Assembly (NCBI GenBank): GCA_003567475.1
Contig: PWZL01000031.1
Location: forward strand, 1 to 57,007
Direction: 5' to 3'
Source of the DNA: Gammaproteobacteria bacterium
GTDB taxonomy: Bacteria > Pseudomonadota > Gammaproteobacteria > Steroidobacterales > PWYM01
DNA: 57,007 nucleotides
In this document: positions 26,484 through 33,851 of the stretch, in pieces
Position numbering within the stretch: position 1 is the first letter of the stretch
How the letters are laid out: each line of letters begins with the position of its first letter
Position numbers and translations under genes: made by a program
Notes under the pieces: model-generated
Databases searched by the model: none
Told to the model about the DNA's origin: nothing
Seen by the model: only the letters and a program-made list of their open reading frames with translations

Positions 26484-27581
26484 GTGAGCGTATCCGTCGA
26501 TTCTCGTTTTCTATCCCCGGCCGACGTTGCCAGCATTCTGCGCGCGTTGGGCATGGAGACCTGCCTGCGCCGGCTGACAGCCGGGCTGGAGCGGGATTTC
26601 CTGCGCTGGAGCGAGTTCGACAAGTCGGCGCGCACCGCCAGCCATTCGCCGGTCGGTGTGATCGAGTTGATGCCGGTGGCCGATGCACAGCACTACGCGT
26701 TCAAGTACGTCAACGGTCATCCGCAGAACCCGGTCCAGGGGTTGCCCACCGTGATGGCGTTCGGCGTGCTCTCACGCGTGGCCACCGGCGCCCCGGAGCT
26801 CGTCTCCGAGCTGACTCTGACCACTGCACTACGCACCGCAGCCGTCTCGGCGCTGGCCGCCCGCGCGCTGGCGCGGCCGGACAGCCGCTCGATGGCGGTG
26901 ATCGGCAACGGCGCGCAGGCCGAGTTCCAGATCCTGGCTTTTGCCCACCTGCTTGGCATTCGCGAGTTCCGTCTCTACGACGTCGACCGTGCGGCCACCG
27001 GTAAGACGCTATCCAATCTCGCCGACAGCGGCTTTGAATTCGTGGCCTGCCGCAATGCGCGGGAGGCTGTGAGTGGTGCCGACATCGTCACCACCGCCAC
27101 AGCCGACAAGGCCAATGCCACGATTCTCACAGGGGACATGATCGAACCCGGCATGCACATCAACGCGATCGGTGGCGATTGTCCTGGCAAGACCGAGCTG
27201 GCTTGCGAAGTGCTCGCGCGCGCCTCGGTATTCGTCGAGTATGAGCCGCAGACGCGGATCGAGGGTGAGCTCCAGCAGATGCCCGAAGACTTCCAGGTCA
27301 CCGAGCTGTGGCGGGTGCTGGCCGGCGAGACCGAGGGCCGCCGTCGCGCTGACGAAGTCACGGTGTTCGACTCGGTTGGCTTCGCGCTGGAAGACTTCTC
27401 GGCGCTGAAGTTCCTGCGAGATGCCGCCACTGAACTGGGGCTGGGCAAGCCGCTCTCGCTGGTACCCGACATGAGCGATCCGAAAGATCTGTTCGGATTG
27501 ATCGGTGCAGAAGCGTCGGCCGCCGCGACGGCCGCCGCGGTGTCCCGCGATTTACAGGGACGTCTCGCGCGGGTGTCATGA
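26484..27581 (+). CDS. ornithine cyclodeaminase
   Basis: Converts L-ornithine to L-proline and ammonia using bound NAD. The 365-residue protein closely follows the Pseudomonas putida-type enzyme: SHSPVGVIELMPVAD, YAFKYVNGHP (substrate site), TTALRTAAVSALAARALARP, the dinucleotide motif VIGNGAQAEFQ, NAIGGDCPGKTEL with the catalytic Asp, and VFVEYEPQTRIEGE. It starts from GTG behind a strong ribosome site. putA follows 74 nt later, so ornithine would be taken to proline and then glutamate. The mu-crystallin/EutC alternative is less likely given length and the GGDCPGKTEL block. Confidence 0.92.
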   Translation: MSVSVDSRFLSPADVASILRALGMETCLRRLTAGLERDFLRWSEFDKSARTASHSPVGVIELMPVADAQHYAFKYVNGHPQNPVQGLPTVMAFGVLSRVATGAPELVSELTLTTALRTAAVSALAARALARPDSRSMAVIGNGAQAEFQILAFAHLLGIREFRLYDVDRAATGKTLSNLADSGFEFVACRNAREAVSGADIVTTATADKANATILTGDMIEPGMHINAIGGDCPGKTELACEVLARASVFVEYEPQTRIEGELQQMPEDFQVTELWRVLAGETEGRRRADEVTVFDSVGFALEDFSALKFLRDAATELGLGKPLSLVPDMSDPKDLFGLIGAEASAAATAAAVSRDLQGRLARVS

Positions 27582-27655
27582 GCCGATAGCCTCAGCCAGC
27601 CCCGGTAGTCAGTAGTCCTGATCGCCAGTCAATGTGCCAGCAGGAGGGCGTGAGC

Positions 27656-30600
27656 ATGTCCGCAGTCGAATCCCCGGCGGGATCAAGCCACGGCGAAGCC
27701 TTGCGCGTACCGCCGTCATGGTCACCGGCCGAACGTATCAATCGTGACTGGCTGGCTGATGAGACCAGGCTGGTCAGCGCGCTCGTCGAGCGCTACCGGC
27801 TGGACACGCGCACCCGCGAGGCGATCCATGCCCGCGCGACAAGCCTTGTGGAAGGCGTTCGCCAGCACCAGGCGAACAAGGGCGGCATTGATGCTTTTCT
27901 GCAGGAGTACGATCTCTCCTCAGAGGAGGGGATTGTTCTGATGTGCCTGGCGGAGGCGCTGCTGCGGATTCCGGACGATGACACGGCCGATCGGCTGATC
28001 GCCGACAAGCTCGCCTCGGGGCATTGGGAAGAGCACCTCGGAACGAGCGAATCATGGTTCGTCAACGCGTCGACCTGGGGGCTGATGCTGACCGGTCGGC
28101 TGATGCGTCCCAGGACGGAGGTGCAGAAAAATCCGCAACGAGTGCTGCAGAACTTCGCCGCGCGTGCAGGCGAACCTGTGCTGCGGGCGGCCATGCGCCA
28201 GGCGATGCGCATCATGGGGCACCAGTTCGTCATGGGCCGCGACATCCCTGAGGCATTGAAACGTGCCGCGCAGCGGGACAATCGCCGCTGGCGTTATTCT
28301 TTTGACATGCTCGGCGAGGCTGCGCTGACCGACGCCGATGCCGAGCGCTATATGGAGGCCTACGCGCGGGCCATCGACCACACGGCACAGGGTACGGATG
28401 ACGGCCAGCCGATGGCGACGCGCCACAGCGTATCGGTCAAGCTCTCGGCGCTCACCGCCCGCTACGAGTTCCTGCACGCCGAGGCGGCGATCGAGGAACT
28501 GGCGGCGCGGCTGCTGGCGCTCGCGCAGCGTGCCCAGTCGGCGGGCATTGCGCTCACAGTGGACGCTGAGGAGGCGGAGCGCCTGGAACTGTCCCTGCGA
28601 ATCTTCGAGCGCGTGTATCGCGATGCCTCGATCGCAGGCTGGGGCGGGCTGGGGCTGGCGGTGCAGGCCTATCAGAAGCGCGCGCCCGAGGTCATTGCCT
28701 GGCTCGCAGGGCTGTCGCAGGAGGTCGGTGACACCCTTTTCGTGCGCCTGGTCAAGGGTGCCTACTGGGATACCGAGATCAAAAGAGCCCAGGAACAGGG
28801 CCTGCCCGGCTATCCCGTATACACGCGCAAGGCCGCAACCGATCTGGCCTACCTGGTGTGTGCCCGGGAGATGTTGCGTGCGCCGGCGACGCTTTACCCG
28901 CAGTTCGCCACACATAATGCCCACACGGTGGCCAGTATCATGGCCCTGGCAGGTGACCGCGACTTCGAGTTTCAGCGCCTGCATGGCATGGGCGAAGAGC
29001 TGTATGCCGAAGTCGCCCGTCTGGAGGGTGCGCCGGCCTGCCGGGTGTATGCACCGGTTGGGCGGCACCAGGATCTGTTGCCGTACCTGGTGCGTCGCCT
29101 GCTCGAGAACGGTGCGAACACGTCGTTCGTGAACCGTATCGTCGATGCCGACGCGCCGATCGACGAGATCATCGCAGATCCGCTGGAAAGCCTTGGCCGG
29201 GTTAGCCCGTATCCCCACCCCCGCATCCCGCTGCCGGCGAAACTCTACGGCGATACCCGGCCCAACTCCGTTGGGCTGAACCTCGCTGACAGCACGGTGC
29301 TGCGGCAGCTCGGCGCCGCCATGGGGCCACGGTCCGGCATCCGCGCGTATCCGTTGATCGACGGGCGAGCCCGCGAGGGAGGTGGTCATGCTTCGGTGAA
29401 CCCTGCACGGTTGGCCGAGACGGTGGGCTATGCGGTGTGGGCGGATGCCGCGATGGCAGATGAGGCGGTCGCTGTGGCGCAAGCGTACCGGGTGCGCTGG
29501 GATGGCCTCGGCGCGGCCGAGCGGGCGGGGCGGTTACGCCGCGCCGCGGCGCTGTTCGAGGACCACCGCGCGGAGTTGCTCGCCTTGTGCCTGCGCGAAG
29601 CGGGCAAGACGCTGCGCGATGCCGTGGCCGAGCTTCGCGAGGCGGTGGATTTTCTGCATTACTACGCCGACCAGGCAGAGCAGGGACTGGCGCGTGCTCA
29701 GGTGATGCCAGGGCCCACCGGCGAGCGCAACGAGCTGTCCCTGCATGGGCGCGGTGTGTTCGTCTGTATCAGTCCGTGGAATTTCCCACTGGCGATCTTC
29801 ACCGGCCAGGTGGCGGCTGCGCTGGTGGCCGGCAATACGGTGATTGCCAAGCCTGCCGAGCAGACGCCACTGATCGCCGCACGGGCCGTGACCCTGTTGC
29901 ACGAGGCGGGCATTCCCGCAGCGGCGCTGCCGCTGTTGCCGGGGGAGGGCGCAGTGGTCGGCGCGGCCCTGGTGGCCGATGCGCGTGTGGCAGGCGTGGC
30001 TTTCACCGGCTCGACCGAGACGGCCTGGCGGATCAACCGCAGCCTCGCGGCTCGTGAAGGCGCGATCGCCACACTGATTGCCGAGACGGGCGGGCAGAAC
30101 GCCATGATCGTCGACAGCTCCGCGCTGCCCGAACAGGTGGTCATTGACGTGCTGCAGTCGGCTTTCGGCAGTGCGGGCCAGCGCTGCTCGGCACTGCGGG
30201 TCCTCTACCTGCAGGAAGACATCGCCGACCGTGTACTCGGCCTGCTTGCCGGCGCCATGCGCCGGTTGGTGATTGGCGACCCCGCCGATCTGCGGACGGA
30301 TGTTGGCCCGGTCATCGATGAGACCGCTCGGGACATGCTGGAGGCGCATGTGGCGCACATCGGTGTCGCTGGGCGGATCGTATATCGCTGCGAACTCCCC
30401 GAAGTCTGCGCAGCAGGCAGCTTTGTGGCGCCGGTGGCTGCGGAAATCGACTCCATCGCACAGCTCGAACGCGAAGTCTTCGGCCCGGTGCTGCACATCG
30501 TGCGCTATGGTGCCCGTGAGCTTGACCGCGTCATCGACGACATCAATGCGACCGGCTACGGGCTGACTCTTGGCATCCATAGCCGGGTGGATCTGACTGC

Positions 30601-30826
30601 CCGGCACATCGCCGCCAGGGCGCATGTGGGCAACACCTACATCAATCGCAACCAGGTCGGCGCGGTGGTTGGCGTGCAGCCGTTCGGCGGCCAGGGGCTT
30701 TCCGGCACTGGCCCGAAAGCCGGCGGTCCGCATTATCTCTCGCGGTTCGCCTACGAGCGGGTGGTGACTGTGAACACCGCCGCGGTGGGCGGGAATGCGA
30801 GCCTGCTGGCGATGTCGGACGACTGA
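27656..30826 (+). CDS. putA: bifunctional proline dehydrogenase / L-glutamate gamma-semialdehyde dehydrogenase
   Basis: Oxidises proline to glutamate in two steps, with FAD and then NAD. The 1056 residues hold the PRODH barrel (about 170-470; LVKGAYWDTEIKRAQ, YTRKAATDLAYL, ENGANTSFVNRIV) and the aldehyde dehydrogenase (about 540-1040; SPWNFPLAIFTGQVAAALVA, IAETGGQNAMIV, catalytic Cys in GSAGQRCSALR). There is no N-terminal ribbon-helix-helix, so unlike the E. coli protein it should not repress transcription itself, which fits the nearby Lrp-type regulator. ATG 27656 follows AGGAGG; the ORF opens at 27632. Confidence 0.96.
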   Translation: MSAVESPAGSSHGEALRVPPSWSPAERINRDWLADETRLVSALVERYRLDTRTREAIHARATSLVEGVRQHQANKGGIDAFLQEYDLSSEEGIVLMCLAEALLRIPDDDTADRLIADKLASGHWEEHLGTSESWFVNASTWGLMLTGRLMRPRTEVQKNPQRVLQNFAARAGEPVLRAAMRQAMRIMGHQFVMGRDIPEALKRAAQRDNRRWRYSFDMLGEAALTDADAERYMEAYARAIDHTAQGTDDGQPMATRHSVSVKLSALTARYEFLHAEAAIEELAARLLALAQRAQSAGIALTVDAEEAERLELSLRIFERVYRDASIAGWGGLGLAVQAYQKRAPEVIAWLAGLSQEVGDTLFVRLVKGAYWDTEIKRAQEQGLPGYPVYTRKAATDLAYLVCAREMLRAPATLYPQFATHNAHTVASIMALAGDRDFEFQRLHGMGEELYAEVARLEGAPACRVYAPVGRHQDLLPYLVRRLLENGANTSFVNRIVDADAPIDEIIADPLESLGRVSPYPHPRIPLPAKLYGDTRPNSVGLNLADSTVLRQLGAAMGPRSGIRAYPLIDGRAREGGGHASVNPARLAETVGYAVWADAAMADEAVAVAQAYRVRWDGLGAAERAGRLRRAAALFEDHRAELLALCLREAGKTLRDAVAELREAVDFLHYYADQAEQGLARAQVMPGPTGERNELSLHGRGVFVCISPWNFPLAIFTGQVAAALVAGNTVIAKPAEQTPLIAARAVTLLHEAGIPAAALPLLPGEGAVVGAALVADARVAGVAFTGSTETAWRINRSLAAREGAIATLIAETGGQNAMIVDSSALPEQVVIDVLQSAFGSAGQRCSALRVLYLQEDIADRVLGLLAGAMRRLVIGDPADLRTDVGPVIDETARDMLEAHVAHIGVAGRIVYRCELPEVCAAGSFVAPVAAEIDSIAQLEREVFGPVLHIVRYGARELDRVIDDINATGYGLTLGIHSRVDLTARHIAARAHVGNTYINRNQVGAVVGVQPFGGQGLSGTGPKAGGPHYLSRFAYERVVTVNTAAVGGNASLLAMSDD

Positions 30827-30856
30827 CCGTTTCTGGCAGGCCGGGCGGATGTCGCT

Positions 30857-31459
30857 TCAGGCCGGCTTGCAGAAACTCGCCATCTGGGTCGAACTCCCCA
30901 GCACGCGGTCGCGGGGGCCGATGTCGGAGAACTGCACGCGGTAGCAGTAATGATCGGCGACGCCTTGCGCCCAGGCCCGGAACTGGCGCCGCGTCCACTC
31001 GAAGTGGTGGCCGGGGTGTCGCCGCTCGCCGGGCGCCATGCCATGGAGCGGGTTGTACTCCCGATTGGGTGTAGTCACGAGGACCAGGCTTGGCGAGAGT
31101 TCGCCGAAGACGCTTCGCACGACTTTCGACAGCCGGCCAGGATGAACGTGCTCGATAGTCTCCAGCATGACTGCGGCGTCCACCCGCGCAGGATGCCAGT
31201 CGGTCTCCTCGAACGAGCCAAGACAGACGTCGAGCCTGGCATTCCGATTGAATAGATCGAGTCCCAGCGCCCCGCGGGCCTTCGCGAGTGCACGGGCATC
31301 GATGTCTATGCCCAGCAGACGTCGGAATTGCGAGTAGCCACGCAACGTCTGGAGCAACTCGCCAGGTCCGCAGCCAAGATCGACAATATGGCGGGCGCCA
31401 TTGGCCAGCAGTGCCCGCACGACCGCATCGAGTCGTGCGCGGTGCAGCGCGGTGGCCAC
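30857..31459 (-). CDS. Hen1-type RNA 3'-terminal ribose 2'-O-methyltransferase core
   Basis: Predicted SAM- and metal-dependent methyltransferase that caps RNA 3' ends. The 200 residues correspond to the catalytic half of bacterial Hen1. SAM motif VDLGCGPGELL lies near residue 27. The Hen1 metal site LETIEHVHPGRL supplies Glu, Glu and His, and HHFEWTRRQFRAWA supplies a further His, with TTPNREYN between. The N-terminal domain of full-length bacterial Hen1 (about 240 residues) is absent, and no Pnkp repair ligase gene lies in the window. The start is uncertain: GTG 31459 lacks a clear ribosome site and the frame stays open upstream to about 31561 without an ATG. Confidence 0.8.
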   Translation of the reverse strand: MATALHRARLDAVVRALLANGARHIVDLGCGPGELLQTLRGYSQFRRLLGIDIDARALAKARGALGLDLFNRNARLDVCLGSFEETDWHPARVDAAVMLETIEHVHPGRLSKVVRSVFGELSPSLVLVTTPNREYNPLHGMAPGERRHPGHHFEWTRRQFRAWAQGVADHYCYRVQFSDIGPRDRVLGSSTQMASFCKPA

Positions 31460-31583
31460 GCTCAGAAGTGACAGCAGGGGCGGGTCATCACGCGCGGTAT
31501 TATGCCGCAGAACACGCGATAATCGCGATTCCGGACGCCACCTTACGGTTTGGAAAGCCAGTCATTACCGCGAGTTGACGCAT

Positions 31584-32426
31584 ATGGTCGAGATCAGCCA
31601 AGTCAATGTTTTTCCCGTGAAGTCGCTCCGGGGTATCGCACTTCAGAGCACCACCCTGGGGGTTCGCGGTCTGGCCTTCGATCGACACTGGATGATCACC
31701 GATATCTCGGGTCGGTTCGTGACCCAGCGTGAACTGCAGACCATGGCGACCATCGCGGTGCGCCTGTCGGCACAGGCGCTCGTGCTGGAGCATGAGTCAG
31801 CGGTACCGCTGGTGCTCAGCCTTGCGCCCGCGGATGGGCGTCAGGTCGAGGTGACGGTGTGGAACGATCGCTGCGTCGCGACGGACGAGGGTGAAGCCGC
31901 CTCTCGATGGTTGACCAATGTGCTTGGGATGTGGCGGGGAGGGCCTCTGAGACTCGTGCGGTTCGCTGCGAGCCATCGCAGACCAGTGGACGCTCACGAC
32001 CTCCGCGGCGAGCAGTCACATACCGCTTTCGCCGACGGTTTTCCGTTCCTGGTCACCTCCGAGAGTTCACTCGCCGCGCTGAACAGCCGACTGGCGGCTC
32101 AGGGTATTCAGCCTGTCACCATGGATCGCTTTCGCCCCAACATCGTGCTGCGCGGGTTGGCGCCTTTTGAAGAAGATCGCCTCGTTAGCCTGCAGTACAC
32201 TGATGGCCGCTATGCGCTCGAACTGCGAAAACCGTGCAGTCGTTGCGCGATCACGTCCATCGACCAGGTCACCGGCGAGGTGGTCGTGTCCCGCGAGCCA
32301 CTGCGCACACTGATGGCGATGAAAACCCAACCCGAGCTCCCGGGCGCCTATTTTGGTCAGAATGCCAGCCTGCTCGCAGGCGAAGGCGAGTCCATCACCG
32401 TTGGCGACACCCTTATCGCGAGGTAA
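31584..32426 (+). CDS. MOSC-domain protein (YcbX-like)
   Basis: Likely molybdenum-cofactor-binding oxidoreductase component, as in N-hydroxylated-compound reduction by YcbX. The 280 residues include an N-terminal MOSC beta-barrel domain (VNVFPVKSLRGIALQSTTLG ... FDRHWMI) and a C-terminal MOSC domain (RFRPNIVLRGLAPFEED, with the cofactor-binding Cys in KPCSRCAITSID). It lacks the C-terminal 2Fe-2S ferredoxin domain of E. coli YcbX, so it would need a partner reductase. ATG 31584 is taken as start; the open frame to 31401 runs antisense to the Hen1 gene. Its stop is 6 nt before the ASCH gene. Confidence 0.88.
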   Translation: MVEISQVNVFPVKSLRGIALQSTTLGVRGLAFDRHWMITDISGRFVTQRELQTMATIAVRLSAQALVLEHESAVPLVLSLAPADGRQVEVTVWNDRCVATDEGEAASRWLTNVLGMWRGGPLRLVRFAASHRRPVDAHDLRGEQSHTAFADGFPFLVTSESSLAALNSRLAAQGIQPVTMDRFRPNIVLRGLAPFEEDRLVSLQYTDGRYALELRKPCSRCAITSIDQVTGEVVVSREPLRTLMAMKTQPELPGAYFGQNASLLAGEGESITVGDTLIAR

Positions 32427-32432
32427 TCCACC

Positions 32433-32960
32433 GTGCACCTGTCCCCCCGCGTCTCCCCGCCCTCAGCCGCTGCAGTGGAGGCCTTTCTCGACGCCGCTCG
32501 CAACAGCCGGCCCGATCTCGATCTCACCGACAATTGGGAAGTGCGCTGGATCGGCCTCGATGAAGAGACCACCTACCGGATCTTCGACCTGATCCGCGCC
32601 GGCGACAAGACCGGCACCTTCACCCTGCCGTGGGTTGTGGAGCGCACTGAGCGCCAGGTGCCCTATGCGGGGCTGTGCCTGGTGCTGGTCGATATGCACG
32701 GGCGTCCGACGCTGCTGGTCCGCCTGCGCGAAGTGCGTGAGGCGGTATTCGGCGAGGTGACCGCAGCCCATACAGCTGTCGATGGCTCACCGGTGCGCGA
32801 CCCGGTCGTCTGGAAAGCGCTGCACACCCGGTTCTGGAACGACCTGCTGGCGCCCTACGGACTGGCCGTGACCGAGCAGATGCCGTTCTGGATCGAGCCA
32901 TTTGAGCTGGTCTATGACGCGGACGCGCCTCAGGCGCCCCGAACGCGCCCAATCGAGTGA
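32433..32960 (+). CDS. ASCH-domain protein
   Basis: Small cytoplasmic protein with an ASCH (PUA-like) fold, 175 residues. The segment around IFDLIRAGDKTGTFTLPWVVE, GLCLVLVDMHGRPTLLVRLREV and VWKALHTRFWNDLL matches the ASCH pattern, including the Gly-Asp-Lys-Thr turn. Family members bind RNA or hydrolyse modified nucleosides such as N4-acetylcytidine; which applies here is unknown. GTG 32433 is preceded by GAGG. It follows the MOSC gene by 6 nt. Confidence 0.75.
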   Translation: MHLSPRVSPPSAAAVEAFLDAARNSRPDLDLTDNWEVRWIGLDEETTYRIFDLIRAGDKTGTFTLPWVVERTERQVPYAGLCLVLVDMHGRPTLLVRLREVREAVFGEVTAAHTAVDGSPVRDPVVWKALHTRFWNDLLAPYGLAVTEQMPFWIEPFELVYDADAPQAPRTRPIE

Positions 32961-33005
32961 CCCGCGACGGGTCATGCGCCCGCTGGCGTCATACCATTCA
33001 GTGGG

Positions 33006-33389
33006 TCAGTTCAGGGCGCGGGCGATCGCAGTCAGCGCCAGACCTGCGAGCACCATCCAGGTCCCCAGCGTCCCGATGAAGCGCCCGAGGCTGGTACCGT
33101 CGGACCGTGACAGGCCCAATGCGTGCAGCAGCCTGCAGATGACCAGCGTGGCTCCGGCGGCGTGCAGCCACACGGCAGGCAGACCATCAGCCTCCAGCAG
33201 CCCCATCACTATCAGGCCCAGGGGCGCGTACTCGAGGAGGTTGCCATGCACCCGAATCGCACGCTGGAGTTCCGGGTGACCGCCGTCACCCAGGCCAACG
33301 CGCAGGCGCCGACGGAAACGGACAACATTCCACGACAGGGCCAGCAGCAACAGGACCAGCATGCCCGCATATAGCAGTGTGATCGACAT
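33006..33389 (-). CDS. MAPEG-family membrane protein
   Basis: Four-helix membrane protein of 127 residues related to microsomal glutathione S-transferases. It shows HPELQRAIRVHGNLLEYAPLGL, the MAPEG signature with Arg, His, Asn and Glu in the glutathione-binding helix, and hydrophobic helices at about 3-20, 52-68, 73-92 and 107-124. The substrate is unknown; a detoxifying thioether role is plausible. It lies 21 nt after the DUF1330 gene in the pepN-led minus-strand run. Confidence 0.85.
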   Translation of the reverse strand: MSITLLYAGMLVLLLLALSWNVVRFRRRLRVGLGDGGHPELQRAIRVHGNLLEYAPLGLIVMGLLEADGLPAVWLHAAGATLVICRLLHALGLSRSDGTSLGRFIGTLGTWMVLAGLALTAIARALN

Positions 33390-33410
33390 CTCGAGCCTCC
33401 CGTGTGTCGG

Positions 33411-33851
33411 TCAGGAGAAAGTGCGCCCGTCCGTCTCGAGCGGCTCAAAGCGGATCAGGCGGCTGGTCAGCACCGCCGCCTGTCGGTGTACCACGGCAGA
33501 CTTGTACTCGAGATCCGTCACCATGGCGAGAAAGGCTGCCGCGCTCGGGTAGGCGGCGATGAATGCCGCATCCCAGGTCTTGTCCTGCGGGCCGATGACC
33601 ATCGCTTCCATGCGCCCGCGCCAGACCACCTCGCCGCCGACCCGGGCGAGGACCGGGGCACTCGCGCGACCGTACTCCCGGTACGCTTCGGCGCCGCTCA
33701 GCCCTCGGGTCGCGTCGGGGTGATCGGTTGGGTAGTCGGCGCGACCGCGGAATTGCAACAGATTCAGCATATGAATCGGGGTGTCCCGCGGTAAGGACTT
33801 GAAGACTGCGAAACTCTCGCGGGTGGGGTCTACGTAGCGCTCGTCGCTCAT
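33411..33851 (-). CDS. DUF1330-family protein
   Basis: 146-residue cytoplasmic protein with a ferredoxin-like dimeric alpha/beta barrel fold as in DUF1330. Visible blocks are PIHMLNLLQFRGRADYP, AYREYGRASAPVLARVGGEV and WDAAFIAAYPSAAAFLAMVTD. Function is not established for the family. Its start overlaps the pepN stop by 4 nt (ATGA), so it is translationally coupled to pepN. Confidence 0.82.
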   Translation of the reverse strand: MSDERYVDPTRESFAVFKSLPRDTPIHMLNLLQFRGRADYPTDHPDATRGLSGAEAYREYGRASAPVLARVGGEVVWRGRMEAMVIGPQDKTWDAAFIAAYPSAAAFLAMVTDLEYKSAVVHRQAAVLTSRLIRFEPLETDGRTFS

